Notes: generated by a model from the letters alone, not told the origin. A stretch of DNA of 64,000 nucleotides from Niallia endozanthoxylica (GCF_008710145.1 NZ_VYKL01000013.1:62001-126000), one strand, 5' to 3'; positions 8,113-18,078 are shown, numbered from the stretch's first letter. Translations and numbers: made by a program.

Positions 8113-8667
8113 ATGAGGGAGGAAATCAAAAAGGAAGGCGTTGAATGGCTTAAAGCATTTGCAATTGGCATTATCATTTTTGTTTTTATCCGCATGTTTT
8201 TTTTCTCGAATTATGTAGTAGAAGGCGAGTCGATGATGCCAACTCTTCAGGATGGGAATAAACTTGTCGTAAATAAAATTGGTTATCAGATAGGTGAACT
8301 GCATCGGTTTGATGTCATTGTGTTTCACGCAAATGAACAGGAAGACTATGTAAAACGCTTGATTGGATTACCAGGCGACGAAATAGAGTATCGTGACGAT
8401 CAGCTTTTGATTAATGGAAAAAGGTATGAAGAACCCTATTTGGAAAAGTATCGCAAACAGACATTTGGCGGGCGCTTAACCGGTAATTTTACTCTTTATG
8501 AACTGACTGGAAAAAAAACAGTCCCTGAGAACATGATTTTTGTATTGGGAGATAATCGTCTTGGCAGCAGAGACAGCCGGGAATTTGGATTTGTTTCCGT
8601 TGATCAGGTAGTTGGGAAGGTAAATTTAAGATACTGGCCAATGGATGAAGTGGCTGTATCTTTTTAA
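8113..8667 (+). CDS. sipV: Type I signal peptidase (SipV-like)
   Basis: Membrane-anchored serine/lysine protease that removes signal peptides from exported proteins. One N-terminal membrane segment (LKAFAIGIIIFVFIRMFFF) is followed by the catalytic Ser in VEGESMMPTL, the catalytic Lys in DYVKRLIGLPGDE, and the GDNRLGSRDSR box. Length (184 residues) is usual for Bacillus Sip proteins. ATG 8113 is preferred (GGAGG 11 bases upstream); an in-frame GTG at 8107 is a possible alternative and the TTG at 8095 lies in the Shine-Dalgarno site. Position between the VTT gene and addB supports SipV. Confidence 0.85.
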   Translation: MREEIKKEGVEWLKAFAIGIIIFVFIRMFFFSNYVVEGESMMPTLQDGNKLVVNKIGYQIGELHRFDVIVFHANEQEDYVKRLIGLPGDEIEYRDDQLLINGKRYEEPYLEKYRKQTFGGRLTGNFTLYELTGKKTVPENMIFVLGDNRLGSRDSREFGFVSVDQVVGKVNLRYWPMDEVAVSF

Positions 8668-8704
8668 GTAATACCTGCTATCCGTTTTGGGATTTAAAAA
8701 TGGT

Positions 8705-8739
8705 AAAAGGATTCGTGAACATTTAGCGAATCTTTTTTT
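8705..8739 (+). terminator. Rho-independent terminator after the signal peptidase gene
   Basis: AGGATTCG pairs with CGAATCTT across a short loop, followed by a T-run. Confidence 0.75.
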
Positions 8740-8796
8740 ATTGAATTAGTATGATAAGATGTTTAATAGACAAAACCTTGAGAGGGTGAGAAAAGG

Positions 8797-11700
8797 ATGT
8801 CAGTACGTTTATTAATTGGACGGTCGGGCAGCGGGAAAACCGCAGCATGTCTCAATGAAATTCGAGCAAAATTAGCAGAAAATCCCGAGGGTGATCCGCT
8901 TATCTATTTAGTACCCGAACAAATGACTTTTTTATCTGAATATCAATTAATTAGTACACCTGGCTTAGGCGGTATGATACGCGCACAGGTTTTTTCTTTT
9001 ACAAGGCTTGCCTGGAGGATTCTGCAGGAGACCGGAGGAATGAGCCGCTATCATTTGAACAGTACAGGAATTAATATGCTGATTCAAAAAATTATTGAAG
9101 ACAAAAAAGAAGAACTGCATTTATTTGGACGGGCAGCAGATAAGACAGGATTTATCAGTCAAATGGAGCAAATGTTAGTGGAGTTTAAGCGTTACTGTGT
9201 GCAGCCTGCTGAATTGGCAGAGAAAAAGAGCCAGCTGCCGGAGCATACATTAAAGGATAAGCTCCATGATCTGCAGCTTATTTATGAAGGTTTTGAAGCA
9301 GGATTATCCAATAAGTATATTGATACGGAAGATTACTTTCGGCTGCTTTCTGAAAAAATTGCACATTCCACCTATTTACAAAAGGCTGAAATCTATATAG
9401 ATGGTTTTTATAGTTTTACACCTCAGGAATATATGATAATTGAGCAATTAATGAAGCATTGTAAGCAGGTTACGATTACTTTAACACTTGACCGTTCTTT
9501 CGAAAGTCAGGCACCAGATGAATTACATTTATTTCGTCTTTCAGGGGAGAATTGTCGGACATTGTATGAGATGGCTTCTGTAAACGGAGTATCTGTGGAA
9601 GAAGTGATACTAGACGAGCCAAAAAGGTGGAAGGATAAAGCCTTACAGCATCTTGAAGCCCATTTTGATTCTCGTCCGGCTCTCCCCTTTAATAAGTCAA
9701 ATTCGATTTGTATTGCACAGGCGGTCAATCGAAGGTCTGAGATTGAAGGAATTGCTAGAAATATTAAGCGTCTAGTTTCGGAAAAGAATTACCGTTATCG
9801 GGATATAGCTCTTCTCATGCGAAATGGACAAGATTATCATGAAATGATTGAAACCATATTCCGTGATTATGAGATTCCCTATTTTATCGATCAAAAAAGG
9901 ACCATGCTTCATCATCCATTAGTGGAGCTAATTCGATCGGTTCTCGAAATTATCAATGGAAATTGGCGGTATGAACCGGTATTTCGAGCTATTAAAACAG
10001 AACTGCTATTTCCACTCGGACAAAATAGCGATAAACTCCGTGAGCAAATGGATAATCTTGAAAATTATGTATTAGCATATGGCATTAAAGGAGACAAATG
10101 GACGAAGCGTGAGCGATGGACTTACCGGCGCATTCGGGGATTAGAGTTTGAAAATGTTGCTCAAACCGATAGTGAAAAGCGAAAAGAGCAGGAATTGAAT
10201 GAGCTCAGGCTTATAGTAACTGCACCGATCTTACGATTGTCAAGGAGGTTGAAAAGAGCTGGAACAGGTAGAAATCTTGGTGAAGCTTTATATTTATTCC
10301 TTGAAGAATTAGATATACCGGCAAAATTGGAAAAATGGAAATTTGATGAAGAGGAAAAAGGAAATCTTGTAAAGGCTCGTGAGCATGATCAGGCCTGGAA
10401 TGCGATTATTGATATATTTGATCAATTTGTGGAAATCCTTGGGGACGATGAGATACCTCTTCAGTCTTTTTCAAAAATACTTGATGCAGGTTTAGAAGCT
10501 CTTCGCTTCTCTCTTGTTCCGCCGGCAATTGATCAAGTGCTCGCAGGAGATTTGGAAAAATCACGCCTTTCCGATGTAAAGGTGGCTTTTATTATTGGCT
10601 TAAATGAAGGGGTTCTTCCGGCGAAATTTACAGAGGATGGGATACTTGCTGACGAAGACCGAGAGCAATTATTGATGAATGGTTTGAAAATAGCTCAATC
10701 CAGCAAAACAAGATTATTGGACGAAGAATTTCTTGCCTACAAAGCATTTGTGACACCATCTGAAAGTTTATATATCAGTTATCCGTTAGCAAATGAAGAG
10801 GGAAAAGCATTAATACCATCTCTTTATATAAAAAGAATGCAAGATTTATTCCCAGAGCATACGGAACTGTTTTATATGGCGGACCCATCAGAGCTTGCTG
10901 ATGAAGAACAGCTTGAATATATTTCACACAGGAATAGAAGCTTGTCCTATTTAACCTCACAGCTTCAGCTGAAAAAACGGAACTATCCTTTAGCCGATTT
11001 CTGGTGGGATGTTTATAACTGGTATGTGACAGGCAGGGACAAAGAAAGTGCTGTTCTTGTTCTTTCCAGCCTGGATTATAAAAATCCTGTCAAGCCACTT
11101 TCACAGCAGGTAACACAAGAGTTATACGGTGATGTGATTCAAGCAAGTGTATCGAGGATGGAGCTGTTTCAGAGCTGTCCATTTTCGCATTTTGTTCAGC
11201 ATGGCTTGCGCCTAAGAGACAGGCAAGTTTTTCGACTGGAAGCACCTGATATTGGAGACCTTTTCCATTCAGCATTAAAATATATTGCTGAAACGGTGAT
11301 GACAAATAATTTAACCTGGGCAGAGCTTACAAAGGAACAATCGAAAAAATTAGCTAAAGCTGCAGTTGAAGCATTAGCTCCAAGGTTGCAAAATGAAATT
11401 CTTTTAAGTTCCAATCGGCATGCCTATATTAAAAGGAAGCTAGAGCAGATTATTACTCGTGCTTCGGTTATCTTAAGCGAACATGCTAAAGTAAGCGGCT
11501 TTGCACCGGTAGGATTAGAACTTGGTTTTGGTCCAAAGAGTGAACTTCCGCCTCTTTCCTTTCAGCTTCGCAACGGTACGAAGATGCAGCTGGTGGGCAG
11601 AATTGACCGTGTAGATAAAGCAGTGGATGAGAATGGTGTGTATTTACGGGTTCTCGATTATAAATCCAGCTCAAAGGAATTAAATTTAGGTGAAGTATAC

Positions 11701-12294
11701 TATGGCATGGCCCTGCAGATGCTGACATATTTAGATATCATTTTGAGTCATGCTAAGTCATTGGTCGGGTCTGAAGCGACTCCAGCGGGTGTCCTTTATT
11801 TTCATGTGCATAATCCAATGATTAATGCTAAACAAATCTTAACACTTGAAGATATTGAGGAACAAATCTTTAAAAAGTTTAAAATGAATGGACTTGTACT
11901 CGGTGATGAAAGTGCGATTAGGTTAATGGATTTAAGTCTGGATTCAGGTGCATCAGATGTAGTACCAGCTGAAATTAAAAAGGATGGGACCTTATCTAAG
12001 CGTTCAAAAGCAGCAAGTAGACAGGACTTTGAGGATATGCGCGCTTACGTCCGTAACATGTATGTGAAAACAGGAAATGCCATTACGGAAGGGGATGTTC
12101 AAATCTCCCCTTTTAAAATGAAGGATAAAACTCCTTGCACGTTTTGTTCTTATAAATCAGTTTGTCAATTTGATGAATCAATGGAAGAAAATCAATACCG
12201 CATGCTTGTTCCTCGTTCAAAAGAAGAGGCACTTGAGCTTATGCGAAAGGAGGTAGCTAAACATGGGGATAAACAAGATACCGCCGAAGCCTGA
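8797..12294 (+). CDS. addB: ATP-dependent helicase/nuclease subunit B (AddB)
   Basis: AddB partners AddA in the Chi-regulated AddAB complex that resects double-strand breaks for RecA. It has 1165 residues, the normal length. The N-terminus has Walker A GRSGSGKTAAC but the helicase core is degenerate, as usual for AddB. The C-terminal nuclease domain has the catalytic LDYKSS motif, and four cysteines (C794 in FQSCPF, C1114, C1117 and C1123 in CTFCSYKSVC) positioned to hold the [4Fe-4S] cluster of AddB. AGAGGGTGAG precedes the ATG. The 3' end overlaps addA by 32 bp, so the two are translated from one mRNA. Confidence 0.95.
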   Translation: MSVRLLIGRSGSGKTAACLNEIRAKLAENPEGDPLIYLVPEQMTFLSEYQLISTPGLGGMIRAQVFSFTRLAWRILQETGGMSRYHLNSTGINMLIQKIIEDKKEELHLFGRAADKTGFISQMEQMLVEFKRYCVQPAELAEKKSQLPEHTLKDKLHDLQLIYEGFEAGLSNKYIDTEDYFRLLSEKIAHSTYLQKAEIYIDGFYSFTPQEYMIIEQLMKHCKQVTITLTLDRSFESQAPDELHLFRLSGENCRTLYEMASVNGVSVEEVILDEPKRWKDKALQHLEAHFDSRPALPFNKSNSICIAQAVNRRSEIEGIARNIKRLVSEKNYRYRDIALLMRNGQDYHEMIETIFRDYEIPYFIDQKRTMLHHPLVELIRSVLEIINGNWRYEPVFRAIKTELLFPLGQNSDKLREQMDNLENYVLAYGIKGDKWTKRERWTYRRIRGLEFENVAQTDSEKRKEQELNELRLIVTAPILRLSRRLKRAGTGRNLGEALYLFLEELDIPAKLEKWKFDEEEKGNLVKAREHDQAWNAIIDIFDQFVEILGDDEIPLQSFSKILDAGLEALRFSLVPPAIDQVLAGDLEKSRLSDVKVAFIIGLNEGVLPAKFTEDGILADEDREQLLMNGLKIAQSSKTRLLDEEFLAYKAFVTPSESLYISYPLANEEGKALIPSLYIKRMQDLFPEHTELFYMADPSELADEEQLEYISHRNRSLSYLTSQLQLKKRNYPLADFWWDVYNWYVTGRDKESAVLVLSSLDYKNPVKPLSQQVTQELYGDVIQASVSRMELFQSCPFSHFVQHGLRLRDRQVFRLEAPDIGDLFHSALKYIAETVMTNNLTWAELTKEQSKKLAKAAVEALAPRLQNEILLSSNRHAYIKRKLEQIITRASVILSEHAKVSGFAPVGLELGFGPKSELPPLSFQLRNGTKMQLVGRIDRVDKAVDENGVYLRVLDYKSSSKELNLGEVYYGMALQMLTYLDIILSHAKSLVGSEATPAGVLYFHVHNPMINAKQILTLEDIEEQIFKKFKMNGLVLGDESAIRLMDLSLDSGASDVVPAEIKKDGTLSKRSKAASRQDFEDMRAYVRNMYVKTGNAITEGDVQISPFKMKDKTPCTFCSYKSVCQFDESMEENQYRMLVPRSKEEALELMRKEVAKHGDKQDTAEA

Positions 12295-15200
12295 AGATGC
12301 GACATGGACGGATGATCAATGGAAGGCGATTATGGCAAGTGGACAGGATATCTTGGTTGCAGCTGCTGCCGGGTCTGGGAAAACGGCTGTCCTAGTTGAA
12401 AGGATGATTAAGAAAGTACTCTCAAAAGATACTCCAATCAATGTGGATGAGCTCCTTGTCGTTACTTTTACTAATGCTTCTGCAGCGGAAATGCGCCACC
12501 GGATCAGTGAGGCGTTGGAAAAGGCAATCAATGAAGACCCCACATCCCATCATTTGCGAAAACAGCTAAGTTTATTAAACAGAGCGTCCATTTCTACCAT
12601 TCATTCTTTTTGTCTCGAAGTCATTCGCAAATATTATTACATGATTGACGTCGATCCCGGGTTTAGGATTGCCGATGAAACAGAAGGACAGTTATTACGT
12701 GATGAAGTGCTTGATGAGCTGTTTGAAGAAGAATACGGTAAAGCAGGTAATGAAGATTTCTTCCGGCTTGTTGACAGTTTTACAAATGACCGCAGTGATA
12801 CAGCATTGATGGATATCATAAGGGATCTTTATGATTTTGCCCGTGCGAACCCAGATCCTGATAGATATTTACAAAAAATTGTTCAAATGTATGATGTTGA
12901 TACGAACTCATCTATAGATGAACTGCCTTTTATGGAAACCTGTATGTTTGATGTGGAACTTCAGCTTGAAGGGGTAAAAGGGATACTTGAAAAAGGGCTG
13001 GCTTTAACGAAAGTACCCGGCGGTCCTGCTCCAAGGGAAGAGAACTTTTTAGATGATTTAAAAATTGTGGAAGTCATGCAGGCTGCATGCAAAGATTCAT
13101 GGAACACTTTATATCAGGCCATGCAAAACTGGTCATTCTCACGCGCAAAAACTTGCCGCGGGGATGAGTTTAATAAAGAACTAATTGACCGTGCGCAAAA
13201 ATTACGTGAAGCTGCTAAGAAAAAGCTTCAAGATTTGCAGAAGGAATTCTTTTCCCGAAAACCAGAAAGCTTTCTGCAGGATATGAAAGAAATGAAACCG
13301 ATTATTCACACATTAACGCAGCTTGTACAGCGCTTCTCTGAACGTTTCAGTGCTGTAAAACGGGAGAAGGGGCTTGTGGATTTTGCTGACTTAGAGCATT
13401 ATTGCCTTGAGATTTTGCTAGATTCTTCTGCGAAAAATGATGGTGTCCTCATTCCATCTGCTGCAGCACTTCACTATCGTGATACCTTCAAAGAAGTACT
13501 TGTGGATGAATATCAGGATGTTAATTTAGTTCAGGAATCCATTATCCAGCTCGTAACAAAGGAAGAAGAGAATACAGGAAATCTTTTTATGGTAGGCGAC
13601 GTGAAGCAGTCCATTTATCGCTTCCGGCTTGCAGAGCCCAATCTTTTTCTCGGGAAATATAATCGTTTCACAGATGACGGAAATAACAGCGGATTAAAAA
13701 TTGACTTAGCAAGAAACTTTCGCAGTCGTCACGAAGTTCTGTCCGGAACTAATTATTTATTCAAGCAAATAATGGGGGTCAATGTTGGCGAAATTGAATA
13801 TAACGAAGCAGCAGAACTTGTAAAGGGTGCTTCATACCCTGAAGACGTTTCTTATCCTGTAGAGGTAATGCTCATTGATCTTGAAAAAGAGGAAAGTGAT
13901 TCCGAAGGAGATAGCAGTGAAGAAACGGAGGCAGTTTTGGATGAGGCAGAGCTTGCGCAATCACAGCTTGAAGCAAGAGTCATGGCAAAGAAAATCAAAG
14001 AGATGATAGCAGAAAAAGCCTCCGTTTATAATCCGAAAACAAGCTCAAGCCGCTCTGTCATGTATAAGGATATCGTCATTTTGCTTCGTTCCATGACCTG
14101 GGCTCCACAGATTATCGAGGAGTGTAAGCAGCAGGGGATTCCAATTTATGCAAATTTATCAACCGGCTATTTTCAGGCAGTGGAAATTACGATTATGATG
14201 TCGTTATTAAAGGTCATCGATAACCCATTTCAAGATATCCCATTGGCTGCTGTGCTTCGTTCACCGATTGTCGGTTTGCATGAGGAGGAATTGGCTAAAG
14301 TCCGTATCCACGAAAAAAATGGAACCTTTTATGATGCGTTATCATCCTTTTGCCGGTATAAACAATCAGGTGACAATGAAAGGATATATGATAAAGTAAA
14401 GCCATTTCTCTTGATGTTAGATGGCTGGAGGTCAATGGCTAGGCAGGGTTCCTTGTCTTCGTTAATATGGCAGCTATACAGGGACACTCATTTCTATGAT
14501 TTTGCCGGAGGGCTGCCAGGCGGTAAGCAAAGACAGGCCAATTTACGGGCATTATATGATCGTGCTCGTCAATATGAAGCCACTTCCTTTAGAGGTTTGT
14601 TCCGCTTCCTTCGTTTTATTGAAAGAATGCAAGAAAGAGGAGATGACCTTGGTGCAGCACGTGCTCTTGGCGAACAGGAGGATGTTGTACGCATTATGAC
14701 GATTCATAGCAGTAAAGGTCTTGAGTTTCCGATTGTATTTGTTGCCGGCTTAGGGCGGCAATTTAACATGATGGATCTAAAAAAGCCTTATTTACTGGAC
14801 AAAGAATTTGGGTTTGCCTCTAAATATGTGAATGTAGACAAACGGATTACGTATCCATCACTGCCTCAGTTAGCCTTTAAAAGAAAGAAAAAGCTCGAAA
14901 CGCTGGCTGAAGAAATGCGTGTTCTTTATGTGGCATTAACCAGGGCAAAAGAACGACTCTTTTTAATATCCTCAGTGAAAAGCTTACAAAAGAAGCTTTC
15001 AAAATGGGAGCAGACACTTAACCATCCTGACTGGCTTTTACAGGATTATGAGCGTGCTTCTGCTGACAGCTACCTGGATTGGGTCGGTCCATCACTTATT
15101 AGGCATCGCGACTGTCATCTGCCGTTGGAGGAAGAATCCAAAGTATCGGGGTTGATTCCACAGGAGTTGATTGAACATCCGTCTCGCTGGCAGATTTCAG

Positions 15201-16039
15201 TGATCAATGCAGAGGATGCTCAAGTAATAGATGAGGAAGAACAATCTGAGAGTGATTCTTGGCTTAAGACAATCCTGCAAGGTGAAACCATTCAGGTTGA
15301 ATCTCCATATAAAAATGAGATTGAAGAAAGACTTTCATGGCAATATCCATATAGAAGCGCGTCAACTCATCGTTCTAAGCAATCTGTCTCAGAGATAAAA
15401 CGCCAGAAGGATTCATCCGATGAAACAAGCGGTACGGAGTTGTTACGTAAATTTAAAAAGCCATTAATGAACAGGCCGCGATTTATGCAGGAAAAAGCTT
15501 TATCACCTGCTGAAATAGGGACAGCCATGCATATGGTGATGCAGCATATTGACTTTTCCAAGTCTGTCAACTCTGAAGCGATTATGGAGCTTGGCGATGA
15601 TATGGTAAGAAAAGAGCTTTTAACAGAAGAACAAAAGTCCGTCATTGATCCAGATTTAATCAGTACGTTTTTTGAATCTTCATTAGGAAAAAGGATGACT
15701 TCAGCTCCAACCATAAAGCGTGAGGTACCATTCAGCTTGGCTCTTCCGGCTGAGGAAGCATATGAGGACTGGAATGGAAAGAATGAACCAGTGCTTGTAC
15801 AAGGAATCATTGACTGTTTGTTTGAAGATCAGGATGGATTGGTACTTGTTGATTATAAAACAGATGGAATAACAGACAGGTATAAAGGCGGTTTTGAAGA
15901 GGCAAGACCGATTCTTGAAAAGCGCTATCGTATACAAATAGACCTTTATACAAAGGCTGTAGAACATATTTATAAGCGTCCGATTAAGGAAAGGTATTTA
16001 TTTTTCTTTGATGGAGCGCACATTCTAAAATTAGAATAG
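12263..16039 (+). CDS. addA: ATP-dependent helicase/nuclease subunit A (AddA)
   Basis: UvrD/Rep-type helicase and nuclease subunit of AddAB, 1258 residues. Visible motifs in order: Q-motif region TDDQWKAI, Walker A AAAGSGKTAVL near residue 36, motif Ia VVTFTNASAAEMRHRI, Walker B VLVDEYQDVN, motif III VGDVKQSIYRFR, motif IV-V IMTIHSSKGLEFPIVFV, motif VI VLYVALTRAKERL, and the C-terminal nuclease motif LVLVDYKTDG. Start ATG 12263 has AAAGGAGGT upstream within addB. The last residues (FFDGAHILKLE) are typical. The terminator follows directly. Confidence 0.95.
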   Translation: MGINKIPPKPEDATWTDDQWKAIMASGQDILVAAAAGSGKTAVLVERMIKKVLSKDTPINVDELLVVTFTNASAAEMRHRISEALEKAINEDPTSHHLRKQLSLLNRASISTIHSFCLEVIRKYYYMIDVDPGFRIADETEGQLLRDEVLDELFEEEYGKAGNEDFFRLVDSFTNDRSDTALMDIIRDLYDFARANPDPDRYLQKIVQMYDVDTNSSIDELPFMETCMFDVELQLEGVKGILEKGLALTKVPGGPAPREENFLDDLKIVEVMQAACKDSWNTLYQAMQNWSFSRAKTCRGDEFNKELIDRAQKLREAAKKKLQDLQKEFFSRKPESFLQDMKEMKPIIHTLTQLVQRFSERFSAVKREKGLVDFADLEHYCLEILLDSSAKNDGVLIPSAAALHYRDTFKEVLVDEYQDVNLVQESIIQLVTKEEENTGNLFMVGDVKQSIYRFRLAEPNLFLGKYNRFTDDGNNSGLKIDLARNFRSRHEVLSGTNYLFKQIMGVNVGEIEYNEAAELVKGASYPEDVSYPVEVMLIDLEKEESDSEGDSSEETEAVLDEAELAQSQLEARVMAKKIKEMIAEKASVYNPKTSSSRSVMYKDIVILLRSMTWAPQIIEECKQQGIPIYANLSTGYFQAVEITIMMSLLKVIDNPFQDIPLAAVLRSPIVGLHEEELAKVRIHEKNGTFYDALSSFCRYKQSGDNERIYDKVKPFLLMLDGWRSMARQGSLSSLIWQLYRDTHFYDFAGGLPGGKQRQANLRALYDRARQYEATSFRGLFRFLRFIERMQERGDDLGAARALGEQEDVVRIMTIHSSKGLEFPIVFVAGLGRQFNMMDLKKPYLLDKEFGFASKYVNVDKRITYPSLPQLAFKRKKKLETLAEEMRVLYVALTRAKERLFLISSVKSLQKKLSKWEQTLNHPDWLLQDYERASADSYLDWVGPSLIRHRDCHLPLEEESKVSGLIPQELIEHPSRWQISVINAEDAQVIDEEEQSESDSWLKTILQGETIQVESPYKNEIEERLSWQYPYRSASTHRSKQSVSEIKRQKDSSDETSGTELLRKFKKPLMNRPRFMQEKALSPAEIGTAMHMVMQHIDFSKSVNSEAIMELGDDMVRKELLTEEQKSVIDPDLISTFFESSLGKRMTSAPTIKREVPFSLALPAEEAYEDWNGKNEPVLVQGIIDCLFEDQDGLVLVDYKTDGITDRYKGGFEEARPILEKRYRIQIDLYTKAVEHIYKRPIKERYLFFFDGAHILKLE

Positions 16040-16040
16040 T

Positions 16041-16075
16041 AAAAAGCCGGCAGTAATCCCTGCCGGTTTTCTTTC
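16041..16075 (+). terminator. Rho-independent terminator of addBA
   Basis: GCCGGCAG / CTGCCGG stem flanked by an A-run and TTTTCTTT; because of the A-run it may also end gerP transcripts on the minus strand. Confidence 0.8.
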
Positions 16076-16092
16076 TTATATCTAATGTTTCT

Positions 16093-16320
16093 TTAATTAT
16101 TGCCCACGTTTGGCTGGTCAATTAGATTTGTATCAAAATGGTTTGTTGCACTAATTCCATTATTGGTCATAATAAATCCTCCTGTATTTCCTCCGCCAGA
16201 ACCGGAAGTCGATTTAGAATTGCTCTTTGGCGAAATATTTAATGCATCGCCAAATTGAACATTTCCTCCTCCTACGTTTAAAATTTGAACCGGTCCAACA
16301 ATTGCTGGCATTTTTTCCAC
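16093..16320 (-). CDS. gerPF: Spore germination protein GerPF
   Basis: Last gene of gerPABCDEF. The 75-residue protein starts MPAIVGPVQILNVGGGNVQFGD, in the same pattern as GerPA in this operon (MPAIVGVVQVIAVG), showing that GerPA and GerPF are paralogues. It is rich in Ser, Gly and Asn in the middle (KSNSKSTSGSGGGNTGG). GerP proteins are made in the mother cell and are thought to affect passage of germinants through the coat. GGGGGTGG precedes the ATG. It starts 3 bp after the gerPE stop. Confidence 0.93.
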   Translation of the reverse strand: MEKMPAIVGPVQILNVGGGNVQFGDALNISPKSNSKSTSGSGGGNTGGFIMTNNGISATNHFDTNLIDQPNVGNN

Positions 16321-16323
16321 CCC

Positions 16324-16722
16324 CTATGCTTGCTCAACTTTTTTTTCATTGTTCTCGTCAACGTGTTCTAATTGTCTAATGTGCAGGGTTCTTGATTCAC
16401 CTTGAAAGTGGCGAGAGTTTCCGATATGCAAAACAGCAGCGGAACTCATCCCGATTATGTCAATGGAACCTACTTTAATGAGTGGATGTAACGAAGTTGA
16501 ACCAATAGTTATGGGTTCAACTATTGGTTCAATGGGAAGTTGAAAAGAGAAAATTGGAAATGAATTAAAATTACCCTCATTTGAATAAAACAATTCATTC
16601 TGTCTTTGCACTGCAATTGCACGGGAAAAAGCTGTGATACAAGTAGAATCTCCTATTTGAATCACGGAAGACAAAGCTGATGAGTCCACTTTAAGTGAAT
16701 CTACTTTTGATGTTCGGTACAT
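16324..16722 (-). CDS. gerPE: Spore germination protein GerPE
   Basis: A 132-residue coat-associated protein; fifth gene of the operon. It has the repeated SSVIQIGDS / AAVLHIGNS pattern (xxSSxxxIGD) shared across GerP proteins and begins MYRTSKVDSLKVDSSALSS. The start ATG is preceded by GGAGG that also encodes the last Gly codons of gerPD, so the two are likely coupled. Length agrees with the family. Confidence 0.9.
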   Translation of the reverse strand: MYRTSKVDSLKVDSSALSSVIQIGDSTCITAFSRAIAVQRQNELFYSNEGNFNSFPIFSFQLPIEPIVEPITIGSTSLHPLIKVGSIDIIGMSSAAVLHIGNSRHFQGESRTLHIRQLEHVDENNEKKVEQA

Positions 16723-16728
16723 GGGAAA

Positions 16729-16908
16729 TTATCCTCCTGGAGTTAAAGGTACAAACGGTCCAATAATCAGTGATTCAGGCGGTGTATCGAATAAGGAAGT
16801 AAGCTGTATGGAGTTTGTATCGCCTACCATTAATAATGAGGAACTGGAAATACCTGTTACGTGAATGGTACCAACACAAAGTTCGCGATTTACCACTTCA
16901 AAAATCAT
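16729..16908 (-). CDS. gerPD: Spore germination protein GerPD (59 residues)
   Basis: A short gene read directly from the minus strand. It starts MIFEVVNRELCVGTIHVTG, contains SSSSLLMVGDTNSIQLTS (the GerP-type SSxLxxGD motif) and ends PFVPLTPGG. Its ATG overlaps the gerPC stop in an ATGA arrangement (16905-16908), indicating translational coupling. Size and position match gerPD in the conserved gerPABCDEF order. It is short enough to be missed by length cut-offs. Confidence 0.92.
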   Translation of the reverse strand: MIFEVVNRELCVGTIHVTGISSSSLLMVGDTNSIQLTSLFDTPPESLIIGPFVPLTPGG

Positions 16909-17507
16909 TCTTTATTCGTTCCTTTCATATTTTCAGGTAAATGCTGCAGAAAAGTGAGCACACCATTATGGATTTCTTTTTTCATTTGTTCAAGAATCCA
17001 TTCTTTATGCTGTTCAGGAGTGTTTCCATTACGAATTGGCTGATTTAAATAATACTCGATTCGATTTGGGAGCTGTTTTTTTATATCCTGCAGAATAAAT
17101 TCACGGTAAGTATTATCTACACGCATTTGTAACTGTTTTCCTGTATTGGCCATGACTGTCTGTAGATTCTCATCGAGATATTCATTAATCGAGCTTTCAA
17201 GTTCAGTAAATAGAGACATTCTTTCTTTGGGATTTGCCTGACTTTTTTGATTTGGAACGGATAGATCGTCAATAGCCTGCAGGTCTGATGGATTTAATCC
17301 AATATTTAATGTTCCTTCTAATGTTTCTACTTTTAATTGATCAAATTTATATTCCATTTTTTCAACACGAACAGGAGGACGATCTTGTAATTCTGTGATT
17401 TTCTTTTCTAATAAGTCAATCTTCTTTTGTAATTTACGTATTGTTTTGTCCTGTGCATATACATATGCTTGAATAGATTGAATAACCCGATACATATTTT
17501 GACTCAT
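16905..17507 (-). CDS. gerPC: Spore germination protein GerPC
   Basis: The largest GerP protein, 200 residues, unlike the others in sequence. A coiled-coil stretch is evident near the N-terminus (IRKLQKKIDLLEKKITELQDR, residues ~19-40), followed by a variable mid-region and a C-terminal helical part (NRIEYYLNQPIRNGNTPEQHKEWI). The ATG is preceded by GAGGTGTG. It overlaps gerPD by 4 bp. Required in other bacilli for rapid germination; probably a structural scaffold of the coat-associated GerP complex. Confidence 0.9.
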   Translation of the reverse strand: MSQNMYRVIQSIQAYVYAQDKTIRKLQKKIDLLEKKITELQDRPPVRVEKMEYKFDQLKVETLEGTLNIGLNPSDLQAIDDLSVPNQKSQANPKERMSLFTELESSINEYLDENLQTVMANTGKQLQMRVDNTYREFILQDIKKQLPNRIEYYLNQPIRNGNTPEQHKEWILEQMKKEIHNGVLTFLQHLPENMKGTNKE

Positions 17508-17569
17508 TTTTCACACCTCACAATACTGCTAAATCTACAAATTAAGAAGGCATAGGAATTTAATAAATA

Positions 17570-17785
17570 TTAAGCTGTTGGCGATGTTAACGGTACGGCA
17601 GGTGCTTCTAAAAGTTCTCCAGGTCTAGGAGCTTGAGGCGCTGGTCCTGTAAACCCGCCTGTATTAAAAAGATTTGAAACTGGCTTTATAATGCCGGCAC
17701 TGCCGATTTGAAGTACTGAGGAGTTTGTAATTCCCTCAATTTTCAAAAGGTTAATTGATATCGACTGTTGAACATAGAAATTCAT
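17570..17785 (-). CDS. gerPB: Spore germination protein GerPB
   Basis: A 71-residue protein starting MNFYVQQSISINLLKIEGITN with the SSVLQIGSAG motif common to GerP members and a Pro-rich tail (PAPQAPRPGELLEAP). The ATG at 17785 is chosen because GTGGTGA lies directly upstream; in-frame GTG codons inside that site are not used. Second gene of the operon. Confidence 0.9.
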   Translation of the reverse strand: MNFYVQQSISINLLKIEGITNSSVLQIGSAGIIKPVSNLFNTGGFTGPAPQAPRPGELLEAPAVPLTSPTA

Positions 17786-17856
17786 GGAATTCACCACTTA
17801 TATACTGAATTAGGTTATTATGTTTAAATTCAAGCTAGAAAGGCTATTTTCCTTAG

Positions 17857-18078
17857 TTATACATTAAAGAAGTTACCTTGGTCTGTACCGTCTGTATCAA
17901 TTGTATTTGTAGAACTTTGATGGTTTTGTACATAGAGACCGTCACCTGTATTAAATGATCCTGCACCAGCAAAGGTCTTTGCATTGGAAAGGGTTGATAT
18001 TTTATAAACGTCACCAATATGGAAAACGGCTCCTGACCCGACAGCTATTACTTGAACAACGCCTACGATAGCTGGCAT
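17857..18078 (-). CDS. gerPA: Spore germination protein GerPA
   Basis: First gene of gerPABCDEF, 73 residues, starting MPAIVGVVQVIAVGSGAVFHIGD and ending near TDQGNFFNV. Paralogous to GerPF at the other end of the operon. AAGGGTGTT precedes the ATG. A good sigma-K-type promoter lies about 70-95 bp upstream, in agreement with mother-cell expression late in sporulation. Confidence 0.93.
   Translation of the reverse strand: MPAIVGVVQVIAVGSGAVFHIGDVYKISTLSNAKTFAGAGSFNTGDGLYVQNHQSSTNTIDTDGTDQGNFFNV

Noticed and set aside
15367..15810. 147-codon open frame on the minus strand
   Set aside because: Lies wholly inside addA, antisense, with no ribosome binding site or recognisable protein.
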